Below are positions 1 to 9,221 of a DNA stretch of 64,000 nt, in pieces. A program made the position numbers and the translations under genes. Source of the DNA: Paenibacillus_S vulneris (GTDB lineage Bacteria; Bacillota; Bacilli; Paenibacillales; NBRC-103111); contig NZ_BAABJG010000035.1 in NCBI RefSeq assembly GCF_039543185.1, positions 1 to 64,000 of the forward strand, read 5' to 3'. The stretch's first letter is position 1, and every line of letters begins with the position of its first letter. The notes under the pieces are model-generated. The model saw only the letters and a list, made by a program, of their open reading frames with translations. It ran no database searches and had not been told where the DNA came from.

Positions 1-180
1 GTTCAGTTTTCAAAGGACAATCTTCGTTCGTTTTCGACATCCGTCAAAAGCGACCTGATTAATATATCACACTCGAATTTGTTTTGCAACTAGTTTTTTT
101 AAAGTTGCTTTCATTCGCCGGCCTGTCTTGCGACCGGAATGAAAATATACCATGGTTTCCGGAGCAATGCAATGTTTTAT
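1..180 (-). promoter_or_regulatory. Tandem rRNA-operon promoters and leader, reading left out of the window
   Basis: On the minus strand there are two sigma-A promoters, each with a 17-base spacer. The upstream one has TTGCAT at 172-167 and TATATT at 149-144. The downstream one has TTGCAA at 89-84 and TATATT at 66-61. The downstream promoter and the bases after it (TATATTAATCAGGTCGC) strongly resemble Bacillus rrn P2 promoters. The leader then carries CTTTGAAAACTGAAC at the window edge, a sequence typical of Bacillales rRNA leaders and spacers. I infer that a 16S gene lies just left of base 1. The rRNA itself is not in the window. Confidence 0.72.
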
Positions 181-223
181 TTTTCCATATGATCAATAAT
201 TGAATCGTCCACAACGCAGCTAT

Positions 224-1012
224 TTACTTGTAGATCGTTATAGCTTGCTTCCCAAGCTGCTCCCAGCTCTCGATGAATGGGTGCTTTAGTACCTTTTCTG
301 CCTTTTCTCCTGTCAGCGGGTCATTGACATACACATAGTCTTTATCATACCCCACCATGAGAACCGCATGCTCATCAAACGTGGCTTCAATTAGTGAACC
401 CGCTTGAGAACGCCACTCGACCCATGACTCAGTCGGCTCGAAATTCGATGTTGTCCAGACCATCACCGGGTGGTCATGAGCAATCTGTTCTTCTACAGCT
501 TCAAAATCCCCTCCTGTCAGGTTAAGCACCCCATCTGCAGCAATCGAATTAAGGAGATCTTCTATTGGCTTATTGTAAACACCATATCCTTTTTGATTAC
601 CGGTAATATCTCCTACAAAACCGCGATTGGGATCCCCCCACTGCTCAATGTCCCCGCCATCCTCTTCTATCAGTGGAGTTTCATCTACTGGAAGCATTCG
701 GATTAAATCTTTTCGAGTATAGGGCAGTTGTTCGTAGTCGATAAGCATCGCCAAGCTTGTAATCTCACAGCCATTCAAATACTCCGGCAGCTGCGATAGA
801 CTATCCACATCGATGAGATGCTCAGTCATCATTACGGACTCTTCTTTCACCTCAGTTGGAGCTTCAAATAGGTAAGATAGCTCTGAAGGAGATTCAGCGG
901 CCGAGTAATCCAACGCGTCTGCAGTACTGAACATTTGACGATAGCTATCATCTGGGAACAGCATGAAAACGGCATATAGGAGGCCTAACCCCAAACTTCG
1001 CAAGATCGTCAT
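224..1012 (-). CDS. C39-like cysteine peptidase family protein (YvpB-like), membrane-anchored or secreted
   Basis: A hydrophobic N-terminal segment (LGLGLLYAVFML) suggests a signal or anchor, followed by a C39-like papain-fold domain. The catalytic cysteine is in NGCEITS (about residue 82). The histidine lies in DEHAVLMVGYD and the third catalytic position in YVNDPLTG. Relatives are extracellular C39_2 proteins of unknown substrate. I prefer the ATG at 1012 because GGTGATC sits just upstream. An in-frame ATG at 1042 would add ten residues but has no good SD. The gene stands alone, and its 3' end abuts the rrn promoter region, which is transcribed in the same direction. Confidence 0.75.
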   Translation of the reverse strand: MTILRSLGLGLLYAVFMLFPDDSYRQMFSTADALDYSAAESPSELSYLFEAPTEVKEESVMMTEHLIDVDSLSQLPEYLNGCEITSLAMLIDYEQLPYTRKDLIRMLPVDETPLIEEDGGDIEQWGDPNRGFVGDITGNQKGYGVYNKPIEDLLNSIAADGVLNLTGGDFEAVEEQIAHDHPVMVWTTSNFEPTESWVEWRSQAGSLIEATFDEHAVLMVGYDKDYVYVNDPLTGEKAEKVLKHPFIESWEQLGKQAITIYK

Positions 1013-1294
1013 AAGATCACCACGTTTCTCGATAACTATCATTATTTTTCATTTAACTGTGTCCTCTACTATTTGTCAATTTACAAGGAACGGTTGATTT
1101 GACAGTAGGATCAGGTATGGGAGTCGCGATGATGCAATTTATATTTTTTATACATAACTTGCAAATCCGTCTATTTTAAAAAAACATGCTATATTGAAAT
1201 CGAAGCAAGTGTCGAAAGAATGTATAAAGTCATTATAGAAGGACTAGCACTCACATTGTAAAAACAACTGCGGGTATCAAAGAAAGGATACGGA

Positions 1295-2234
1295 ATGAAT
1301 TTAATATTAATGGCTGCCATGTCTTTGGTTCCATTGTTTCTTGGTGCGTCCAGCAAAATGGTGTTCAAAACAAAGCTAACGAACGCTATGTTCGTTTTTA
1401 TGATTTTTATAAGTCTGTGGCAGTTGGATGTGAGCGTTTTATACAGCATCGATCTATTCCATGAAGAAACGATTTTTTTCTCTTTAGATTGTTGAGGATC
1501 GGCTCGATCATGCTTCCTCCGGCTTTTTATATGTCGGTTATATGGCGTTGAAATACTTGTCCCGTGCAGAAGGAAGCTGGATGCAATGGATAATCAACAA
1601 ATATACCTTATGCATGTATTATTGCTGGTCTGTTTATTTTGGCAGGCAATGACGAATTAAATACAAAGGTCAAGGATATGGTTACCCAAATTCAAGTGGC
1701 AGGCTCGCACATGAATAGTGTGATCACTCATCATGAGCAGTTCATCAAAAGCGGTAAAATCCATGCATCGGAAACCGAAATTACGGAAATCATTAAGGAA
1801 GCACTGGTATTAACTTCAATCAAAACCAAAGAGAACAACGTCCATATAGACCTGATCGAAGAAAAACAGGTTACCGCCATTATAGATAAAGATAAAATCA
1901 GGCAAGTGTTTATCAATCTAATCAATAATAGCATCGTGGCCATGGAGGGTAAGGAACACAAAAGCATTACAATCAGAACAAGCAGAAATAACAATGAAAT
2001 CCATATCCTGTTTGCACAGACAGCGGCTCAGGGATCCCTAAGGAGGCGTGGAATAAAATCTTCGCCCCTTTCCACTCAACTAAAGAAGCAGGCATGGGTT
2101 TGGGCTTGCCGATCTGCCAGCGCATAGTTAATTCCCACGGCGGGTATATCGAGATTACCAGGAGCAGTGAGGAAGGGACGGAGATTCGGGTTACCTTGCC
2201 TAAAGTATGTTATGAGCGGATTGTTGGTGGTTAG
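1295..2234 (+). pseudogene. Sensor histidine kinase, broken
   Basis: The first 60 codons (from ATG 1295) give hydrophobic segments like the N-terminal membrane sensor of Bacillales histidine kinases, then the frame breaks near 1490. Kinase-like sequence resumes at about 1640 with an H-box-like region followed by an N-box (INLINNSIVAM). It changes frame again near 2020 into SGSGIPKEAWNKIFAPF, a G2 box (GMGLGLPICQRI) and a normal C-terminus ending at 2234. Much of the multi-membrane sensor is missing. With two frame breaks and an internal deletion, no full kinase can be made. Confidence 0.8.
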
Positions 2235-2250
2235 GTTGGGTGAAAAAGAA

Positions 2251-2296
2251 AACCGGCACATTCCCCCTTTCAGAAAGGGTTTTGTGCCGTTTTTTT
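2251..2296 (+). terminator. Intrinsic terminator after the kinase pseudogene
   Basis: The arms AACCGGCACA (2251-2260) and TTGTGCCGT (2282-2290) can pair, with an inner CCCTTT/AAAGGG pairing, and a run of T follows. It serves the rightward kinase remnant and may also act on the leftward helicase gene. Confidence 0.75.
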
Positions 2297-2351
2297 CAGA
2301 AGCATAATCTGGATCTGCGATGCAACGCTTCAAATTGTTTTTGAGATGGAT

Positions 2352-4259
2352 TTACCCATAACGCTTATGAGATAATTCCTGTTCGTTTCTTTGCTTCAAG
2401 ACTTCGTCCAAGTACTGTGTGAACTTTGATTCTCCGCTGTACGTCAAGAACAACCATTCCAAAGCCCGGGTCATGCCAATATAGAAAAGAGAGACTTCCC
2501 TTTCTTCTATTTCCTCCAGAGGGAACGGCATGCTTTCAATATTGACGATGAACACCACTCGAAAATCAAGACCTTTGGCGCTATCGATGGTAGATATTTT
2601 AATCGTGTCTTCATCCCTAACAAAATTACGTTTGGACTCCGCATTTTCTGTAATCCAAGTAAAAGGCAGAAGATGCTCTTTCAAGCTGTTAATAATTTCA
2701 TCAATATAGGAAATACGGTGACTATTTTTTACCCGATATAGAATCGCGATATCTTGCAATGGGATACTTTTTTGCTGGTGCAGGAAGGTAATAGATTTGG
2801 AAACAAAATTCATTTCCTCCTGAATATCGCGAAAACCTTTGATCATAGGCTCAGGACCTTTTCTCTTCGTAGATTGTGGAGGGATAATCTCTACACCTTC
2901 GACGGAACCTTCTTGAACCTTGTTCTTAAGCTGGGAATGCTTTTGATAAAAATCCCAGGCGAACTGTACAATTTGTGCTGTATTGCGGTAATTGATCGTA
3001 AGAATTTTGGATCGGCCCCGAAAATCAAGACCAGTCTCTTGTGCCAGGCTTGTCTTTCTTTTGAAAATAGCCTGTGCCCGGTCTTCAACCAGAAGCAATG
3101 ATTGCGTATCTGGATTCAGGCAGCAGCTCAACAGCTTCAGCCAATCCGGTTCAAAATCCTGTCCCTCATCGATCATAATCGCATCGTAGGTTGGGAGAAT
3201 GGCTTCGTTCTTGCTCGCTTTATCCAATAGAGATGGAATTTCGCTATCCTTCATGCGCAAGCTATTTCTTAACCATTCATGAAAATTATATACCTCTATA
3301 TTAGATTCCTTGTGAAGACCTGGCGACCCCGAATTCATAAGGTCCAATAAATCATCGGGCTCATTCATTTTCTGATCAATCATTTGCTTTAAGCTTCGGG
3401 ATAGCGGGATTCCGTAACAGAGCACAAGGATTTTCCATTCCGGATGCTCCTTAGCCAACATCTTCGCGCGGCTGGCAAGAACCAGCGTTTTCCCGCTCCC
3501 GGCAACCCCGCGTATAAGCCGATGCTTATCTCCGATCTGCTTCGCCATGTTTTCTTGATAAAGATCCATCGTTTTGATGTTATGTAAAGAGAGAAGCAGC
3601 TGATCCTGATGTTTAATAGGAGGCCTATGCTCGGCGCTAATCCGTACTTCAGGAAACAGATGAAATCGGATTGCTTGTATATCTTCATCCGTTAGAATGT
3701 TCTTTTTCTGAGTCCAGACCGTGAACATCCCATGAATTTTATCTTGTAAAATTTCCGGCGAAAAACCTTCCTCATCCGGATCAATTTCGTCTCTGCACAG
3801 GACAAATTGGGGTTCAATGACTTGGTAAAGATTGTACTTAATAAAATCCTCTTGCTTGAGACGGGTAAAGACCGTACCGTAACCATACGGAAATTTCAAA
3901 TAGGATCCCGTCTCGCTTACGAGATTTTTGTCTTTTTTCAAATGGTCCTGTATGATTCGAGCGTTGTCTCTTGCTTGTTTCAAGGGGCTTTTCGTTGTGA
4001 ACAGTTCACCCGCTGTGTTTCGTAAAGTCCATTCGTCATGGTTTACTTGGTACAGTGTACCTTTGGTATAATCTTTAACCTCTAGAATTACTAGCCCCAA
4101 ATCGGGCCCTATTATGACGAAATCAGGTCTTCTCCCCCGAATCTCCGGCTCATAATATACGATATAATCACTTGGCAAATGATCTTTCAAGCTTTCAAAC
4201 AAAATACGCTCTCCAGCAGTAGCGCTTTTTGGGATCGTTTCCGGCACCATGTAAGCCAT
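2352..4259 (-). CDS. NERD-domain nuclease fused to a UvrD/Rep-like SF1 helicase
   Basis: Of 635 residues, the first 120 form a NERD (nuclease-related) domain with a PD-(D/E)xK pattern: Asp46 in RRPDFVII, then Glu60 and Lys62 in VILEVKDY. The SF1 helicase follows: Walker A GVAGSGKT at 251-258, Walker B IMIDEGQD at about 361-368, and a UvrD C-terminal part with STIDSAKGLDF and YIGMTRALEWLF. Proteins of this build are predicted DNA-processing enzymes and occur in accessory regions and near defence genes. The substrate is unknown. The gene appears monocistronic and faces the kinase remnant. Family and domain order are secure; the physiological role is not. Confidence 0.88.
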   Translation of the reverse strand: MAYMVPETIPKSATAGERILFESLKDHLPSDYIVYYEPEIRGRRPDFVIIGPDLGLVILEVKDYTKGTLYQVNHDEWTLRNTAGELFTTKSPLKQARDNARIIQDHLKKDKNLVSETGSYLKFPYGYGTVFTRLKQEDFIKYNLYQVIEPQFVLCRDEIDPDEEGFSPEILQDKIHGMFTVWTQKKNILTDEDIQAIRFHLFPEVRISAEHRPPIKHQDQLLLSLHNIKTMDLYQENMAKQIGDKHRLIRGVAGSGKTLVLASRAKMLAKEHPEWKILVLCYGIPLSRSLKQMIDQKMNEPDDLLDLMNSGSPGLHKESNIEVYNFHEWLRNSLRMKDSEIPSLLDKASKNEAILPTYDAIMIDEGQDFEPDWLKLLSCCLNPDTQSLLLVEDRAQAIFKRKTSLAQETGLDFRGRSKILTINYRNTAQIVQFAWDFYQKHSQLKNKVQEGSVEGVEIIPPQSTKRKGPEPMIKGFRDIQEEMNFVSKSITFLHQQKSIPLQDIAILYRVKNSHRISYIDEIINSLKEHLLPFTWITENAESKRNFVRDEDTIKISTIDSAKGLDFRVVFIVNIESMPFPLEEIEEREVSLFYIGMTRALEWLFLTYSGESKFTQYLDEVLKQRNEQELSHKRYG

Positions 4260-4410
4260 ATTCTGTCTCTCCTAGTTCGTAATACCTATAGACACTATTA
4301 TAGTATACTTTGCCAAATTTACAAAGTATGACAATAACGGTTATTGTTCATTTTTGGGCTACTCATAATTTCTTTTCAACAGTATCATTTATTCATAATA
4401 ATTGAAAAAA

Positions 4411-4453
4411 GCTCCGCATTAAGCAATGGCCTTCATTACTTAATGCGGAGCTT
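4411..4453 (-). terminator. Terminator of the leftward glycan pair
   Basis: The minus strand forms a 15-base stem (AAGCTCCGCATTAAG paired with CTTAATGCGGAGCTT) followed by TTTTTTC. It lies 45 bases downstream of the TylF-like methyltransferase stop. Confidence 0.85.
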
Positions 4454-4497
4454 ATTACGTATTAATTCCCTCTATTTAATTTCAAAGAAGAGCTTAA

Positions 4498-5367
4498 TCA
4501 CCCAATGCTTTCAATGATCACCGCTACCTGCTGCATACCAGAAGCCACATATTTGTAGCGTACATTGTATTTCGCACAAAATTCTTTGAATGCTTTATGT
4601 TCGTGTTCTTTCCAATTAGGATAATTAAAGTATTCGTCAAACACAATAACAGAACCATTTCCTAGTAAGCTATGAAGATTTTCAAAAATAGTAACAGTAG
4701 ATGAGTAGATATCGCAATCTACGTGCAGTAAATCAATTTTTTTACCTTTATGTTCTGCTGCGAACTTTGGTAAAGTCTGGTCGAACCAACCTTGAAATAG
4801 CGTCACGTTTGACCTGACTTCTGGGATGTTAGTCTTAAATGTTCCCTTTTCTAGAAAATAGCCATCCCAATCCTCCGGCAAGCCCTCAAATGAATCAAAA
4901 CCGTAAATCTGCGCTGCAGGGAAGCGGTCCGCCATAAAATTGATAGATTTGCCCGCATAAACGCCACATTCTACAATGAAACTGTTTTGTGGAATATATT
5001 TTAGACAATGTTCCAGCACTTTTAGTTTTTCTCCCCACGTTTTCATGGGAATGAGCATTGCTTCTTTCATATTTTGTTCTATATATTCTGCTGACTCTTT
5101 GGCAGCCTTTTGCTTTAGAAGTATATAGGGATTGTACATCGGATTAAAATCTTCCATCATAAAACGTGCTAACTCAGTGTGTGTTTTGGAGTTTTGCAGC
5201 ATGCGGTTAATTATTTGATAATCTTCATTAAAAAACTTCTTTATGCCATCATGTATGGATTTTTCCATGACGTTAGCTTGTTTTTGGTTAGTATCGTCTA
5301 CCGCGGTTCGAATTGCTTCAACTAGAAACAATTTTAATTTCGTCTTAATCCTATTAACAATGGACAA
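4498..5367 (-). CDS. TylF/MycF-family class I SAM-dependent methyltransferase
   Basis: A 289-residue protein. An N-terminal helical part of about 110 residues precedes a Rossmann methyltransferase domain with the SAM loop VECGVYAGKS (132-141). Acidic residues follow in HVDCDIYSST (about 216-224) and IVFDEYFNYP (241-250), the pattern of the metal-dependent TylF/MycF sugar O-methyltransferases. It follows the propeller-fusion gene by 28 bases and shares its terminator, so the two form one operon. The glycan context suggests methylation of a sugar in a surface polymer. That substrate is inference. Amino-acid and lipid substrates are also known in the wider family. Confidence 0.8.
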   Translation of the reverse strand: MSIVNRIKTKLKLFLVEAIRTAVDDTNQKQANVMEKSIHDGIKKFFNEDYQIINRMLQNSKTHTELARFMMEDFNPMYNPYILLKQKAAKESAEYIEQNMKEAMLIPMKTWGEKLKVLEHCLKYIPQNSFIVECGVYAGKSINFMADRFPAAQIYGFDSFEGLPEDWDGYFLEKGTFKTNIPEVRSNVTLFQGWFDQTLPKFAAEHKGKKIDLLHVDCDIYSSTVTIFENLHSLLGNGSVIVFDEYFNYPNWKEHEHKAFKEFCAKYNVRYKYVASGMQQVAVIIESIG

Positions 5368-5395
5368 TTAAACCTACTCCTCTGCAATCCTTCGA

Positions 5396-7927
5396 TTATT
5401 TAATATGACCTGCCACATATTCCCATATTTTATTACCGCTTGTTCCGTCAGCATTGGCTAAACTGGAACAAACCTCTTTACGTTGTTTCTCACTCCAGTC
5501 ATAACTGCCGCTAACCATATTGACAAATGATCCTAGAGGAAAAGATGAACTATTAAAAGTGCTTCTCAAATCTACGCCCTCTTTTGGGGGATGCGGATAT
5601 CGACAAACAGCATTCCGTTGCTCATCCTGCTCTCTTGGCAATACAACATTGATCTCCTTGACTTCCCCAGTTCTTAAATGAACCCCTACTAATGTCGGGG
5701 CGGTAACAGGACAAAACCAAATCCAATCCTCACTAAGAACGGCTCCCGAATACAAAGTATCATTTACCTTCATTGCCCTATTACGCTCAATAGAGTGAAG
5801 CGGATACCAGGAGTTAATGATAGCCCAAGTTGATTTTTCAATATCTGTGTAGACCGATGATATTTCATTGTTTTTAGTAGAGATTTTTATAATCATGTTT
5901 GCATCATGCGGTACAAGCCAGATATGTTCACCATCAAAAACCACATCAGCAAACGGCTTTGCTCCTCCGTCAAAACCATCTGGCCAGCGGTCATATAGAG
6001 TCGATGCATTGGTTAGAGGGTTCCATCTATACACCCTGGAATAATTCTCCTCAATCAACCATAAATCATGCCCATCAGAAATAACGGCTTTGACAGAATT
6101 CTGGAGAAATTCCGGATCTTGTTGAGTCATTTCTCCTGTGACAGGATTTATCTGTAGAAGGGTTCTTTTCCCGCGCAATGTAACCCAGAGAAGATCTTTA
6201 TGGATTGTACCATCTAAGCATAAGGGCTCCTGATCCGAACCAATGAAATCATCAGGGGCCACCTCATATCCCATCATCTCCCCAGTTTTCATATGAAGTC
6301 GAACTATTGTAGTAGATTGAGCAGGTAGCATCCATAAATAATCTTCATACCGCACTGCAGTACTAAAACATCTTTCTCCCAGATTAAGCATGGGCGGGAG
6401 CTTGTACGATTTCATCTCGTCTGTTTTACGGTCATAGCTTATGACTTCAGAAGACCGGTCAGGAACGAACCATAGGGTATCCTGATAATTACATACTTTA
6501 ATAAATAACTGCGGGTCGATATAGCTCCTATTAAAGAAGTCATGTTTGTGAGTTAATTTTCCCGTTGTGAGATCCAATGAGAAAAAGCTCCCTCGGTTAC
6601 TTGCAGGAAAACATAATTTATTATCGGATACAATCCCCGGATTCACCGTAATAGGGATAGTGGACTCCTCCTTATGATCTAACCACGCTGAATGAACTCC
6701 CCAATTATCTAGAGTAGATTTAATATTAGGGAAAAGCTTGAGTATCGGTTTTCCCGTAACAGCATAAGGAGCAATAACCGAACTAAAGTCACCTATATAA
6801 GCATCCGAGAGAATGATGGCAGTATGCATGTCCTGGGATTCATCATATACGGCATTTGGCATTTTTTTAAATTCTTCGACAAGCAATAAATATGAATCCA
6901 AAAGGTGCGGTAACATTGACTGCAATGTCTTTATGCTCAGAGGATGAGGACGCCAGATCAGAGCAATATCCTGTCTTTTTTGAAAGAAACGGAAAATTTC
7001 CTCCATGCTTTTAATGATGTCCTCTTTTTCGTTCAAGAGCCTGCCCAAAGTGGAATTGAACAAAAATACGGTTCTTCCTTTCAGCGCCCCTTCCCACTCT
7101 AAGGGCATCGGAGTACCTTCCTGCATTCTGTTGTAAACATAGTCAATTTTGGGCGAACCCAAAGCAACGACCTGACTCGGCTGTACCTCTCCGGATTCCA
7201 AAAATTCTTGCCTTGTCGATTCTGATTGGACAAAGATTTTCCAGGCATTCTTGTAACTTGGAAGACGGAAGGAATGAATGATTTTCCCTAATGAAACATA
7301 GTAAGGTATGTACACCAGCTTATCCGTATAATTAATCAAATTCGAGCTAAAAAAATGGGGATGGACCATTGTCACTGTATTACAGTCATCATATGGATTA
7401 TGAATAAAAATAACATCCGGCCGCTGCGAACTTAAATCATAGTCGTTATAATGCGTGACTTCAACGTATGAGGGAAACCGGTCCCCATCGTATTCAGCAG
7501 ACACTGCCTCTCCCTTCGAATCAAAGGTATAATACGGAATCGGGATCGTTCTAACCATACAGGTTGGATCTGCACTAGCCGCGCGCCACACACTATCAAG
7601 AGCATCCCACATTTCAGCCTTATAGGGAAGAAAAACAATTTCATAATGAACTTGGACAAACTCTTCAATCCACATTGAGAGCAACTCTGCGGATTTGTAT
7701 GCCCCCACAAAGTTCCTCTTTCTTATATCTGCCTCGCAGGCTGCGCAAAACGACATATATTCCTTGTCTTGCACCTCTCCTAACTGCGATGCGATATGAG
7801 CAATGCATGCCAAACAGTCGTCCTGCAAATACTCTGCCGTGCTGGCTTCCGGTGTATTTAAGAACTGAAGGGCTTCCTTTAACGTATCGGTGAGTTCCAA
7901 GACTTGCTTCTTATGCTCAATTCGCAC
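5396..7927 (-). CDS. Glycerophosphotransferase-like protein fused to a seven-repeat beta-propeller
   Basis: An 843-residue protein in three parts. Residues 1-95 are helical. Residues 96-400 resemble CDP-glycerol:poly(glycerophosphate) glycerophosphotransferases (TagB/TagF fold), with WRPHPL at 325-330 and SDAYIGDFSSV at 374-384, matching the family's HP and D-SS motifs. From about 435 to 760 I count seven repeats of the form W-hydrophobic-x-P...V-x-x-T-G-E-M, with the W or equivalent at about 440, 486, 532, 581, 623, 670 and 737. That number fits a seven-bladed propeller. Such a propeller on this transferase is unusual. It is first in a two-gene leftward operon, divergent from the heptose operon. 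Polymerisation or transfer of a polyol-phosphate is inferred from the fold only. Confidence 0.75.
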   Translation of the reverse strand: MRIEHKKQVLELTDTLKEALQFLNTPEASTAEYLQDDCLACIAHIASQLGEVQDKEYMSFCAACEADIRKRNFVGAYKSAELLSMWIEEFVQVHYEIVFLPYKAEMWDALDSVWRAASADPTCMVRTIPIPYYTFDSKGEAVSAEYDGDRFPSYVEVTHYNDYDLSSQRPDVIFIHNPYDDCNTVTMVHPHFFSSNLINYTDKLVYIPYYVSLGKIIHSFRLPSYKNAWKIFVQSESTRQEFLESGEVQPSQVVALGSPKIDYVYNRMQEGTPMPLEWEGALKGRTVFLFNSTLGRLLNEKEDIIKSMEEIFRFFQKRQDIALIWRPHPLSIKTLQSMLPHLLDSYLLLVEEFKKMPNAVYDESQDMHTAIILSDAYIGDFSSVIAPYAVTGKPILKLFPNIKSTLDNWGVHSAWLDHKEESTIPITVNPGIVSDNKLCFPASNRGSFFSLDLTTGKLTHKHDFFNRSYIDPQLFIKVCNYQDTLWFVPDRSSEVISYDRKTDEMKSYKLPPMLNLGERCFSTAVRYEDYLWMLPAQSTTIVRLHMKTGEMMGYEVAPDDFIGSDQEPLCLDGTIHKDLLWVTLRGKRTLLQINPVTGEMTQQDPEFLQNSVKAVISDGHDLWLIEENYSRVYRWNPLTNASTLYDRWPDGFDGGAKPFADVVFDGEHIWLVPHDANMIIKISTKNNEISSVYTDIEKSTWAIINSWYPLHSIERNRAMKVNDTLYSGAVLSEDWIWFCPVTAPTLVGVHLRTGEVKEINVVLPREQDEQRNAVCRYPHPPKEGVDLRSTFNSSSFPLGSFVNMVSGSYDWSEKQRKEVCSSLANADGTSGNKIWEYVAGHIK

Positions 7928-8210
7928 AGGAACACTCTTCCTTTCAACTTTTCAAATATGTATTAACCACTACAGATTTTTTGCTTTTTTTCGACATTTC
8001 TCCTCGCTTTGCACACATTATATCCGACCTAAATCGCTTTGTCACACGGTTTGTATTACTACGCAGGTAAATATATGCAATTTCTAATATAGCTAATGTT
8101 TTCCTCGAAACATGTCGATATAAGTAAAAAGAGTATATATTGTATTATCGGAATTTTGACCACAATCTCTTAAGCATTAAAACAACATTTATCCAATGGG
8201 GGAATTTATT
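7928..8210. promoter_or_regulatory. Divergent intergenic region between the two glycan operons
   Basis: This 283-base AT-rich stretch must hold the promoters of both the leftward pair and the rightward heptose operon. I could not fix -35/-10 boxes with confidence. No gene is seen in it. Confidence 0.4.
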
Positions 8211-9197
8211 GTGATCATTACCAAAACCCCGTTCCGTGTAAGTTTCTGCGGAGGCGGAAGCGACATGGCATCTTTTTATGAAAAGCACGGAGGCTGCGTC
8301 CTAAGCGTTTCGATCAATAAGTACATGTACATATCTGTACATCCCTACTTTGACGCAAAGTATACGGCCCTTAAATACTCAGAGAATGAGATAGTTGATG
8401 ATATATCGAAAATCCAACATAAAATTCTTAACAGCGTATTGAATCAAAAAAATATATCTGGTGTTGAAATTACCAGCACAGCGGATGTTCCCGCTGGAAC
8501 TGGGCTTGGGTCATCCAGCACCTTTACAGTAGGATTACTCCATGCTTTATCTTGCTACGAAGGAAAATATGTATCCAAGGCAAGACTAGCCGAAGAAGCC
8601 TGTGACATTGAAATCAATAAGCTAGGGGCACCGATTGGCAAACAAGATCAATATGCCGCTGCTTTCGGAGGGCTTAACTTTATTCGTTTTAATAGAAACG
8701 GCAATGTATCGGTCGAACCTATTGTAATGAAACCGGAAACATACACAAAATTGCAAAATAACTTGCTGATGTTTTACACAGGAACATCACGCTCGGCCAA
8801 CACCATTCTTAGTGAACAAAAGCAGAATATTAGCCAGCAGGATAAAGTCAACAACCTGATCCAGATGTGCGGGCTTGCAGAGGAAATGAAGACTGCCCTC
8901 GAACAAAACGATTTGTCCTCATTCGGCCATATTTTGAATCGGGGTTGGATTTTAAAGAAAACACTAGCATCGGGAATATCTAACCCTGAGATTGATAGAG
9001 CTTACAACATAGCAATGGAAAATGGCGCGTTAGGCGGTAAGCTTCTAGGGGCTGGGGGCGGCGGATTCCTTCTTTTCTACTGCGAGCCCGAGAATCAGGA
9101 AAAAGTAAGAGCATCCATAGGCCTGAAAAAGATGGATATGAGATTCGAATATGACGGATCTTCTGTCATTCACATTGGAGATAAATATTGGGGCTAA
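8211..9197 (+). CDS. hddA: D-glycero-alpha-D-manno-heptose 7-phosphate kinase (GHMP family)
   Basis: HddA phosphorylates C1 of D-glycero-alpha-D-manno-heptose 7-phosphate to give the 1,7-bisphosphate of the GDP-heptose pathway. The 328-residue protein opens with ITKTPFRVSFCGGGSD, typical of HddA. It has the GHMP ATP loop PAGTGLGSSS at 94-103 and a C-terminal glycine-rich motif (KLLGAGGGGFLLFYC). The GTG at 8211 is taken as the start because the SD GGGGGAA (8198-8204) sits seven bases upstream and overlaps the alternative ATG at 8196. It is first in an operon with the other three heptose enzymes, which makes the assignment strong. Confidence 0.9.
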   Translation: MIITKTPFRVSFCGGGSDMASFYEKHGGCVLSVSINKYMYISVHPYFDAKYTALKYSENEIVDDISKIQHKILNSVLNQKNISGVEITSTADVPAGTGLGSSSTFTVGLLHALSCYEGKYVSKARLAEEACDIEINKLGAPIGKQDQYAAAFGGLNFIRFNRNGNVSVEPIVMKPETYTKLQNNLLMFYTGTSRSANTILSEQKQNISQQDKVNNLIQMCGLAEEMKTALEQNDLSSFGHILNRGWILKKTLASGISNPEIDRAYNIAMENGALGGKLLGAGGGGFLLFYCEPENQEKVRASIGLKKMDMRFEYDGSSVIHIGDKYWG

Positions 9198-9221
9198 TGA
9201 AAAGTCTGGAGGGTGATTGCT

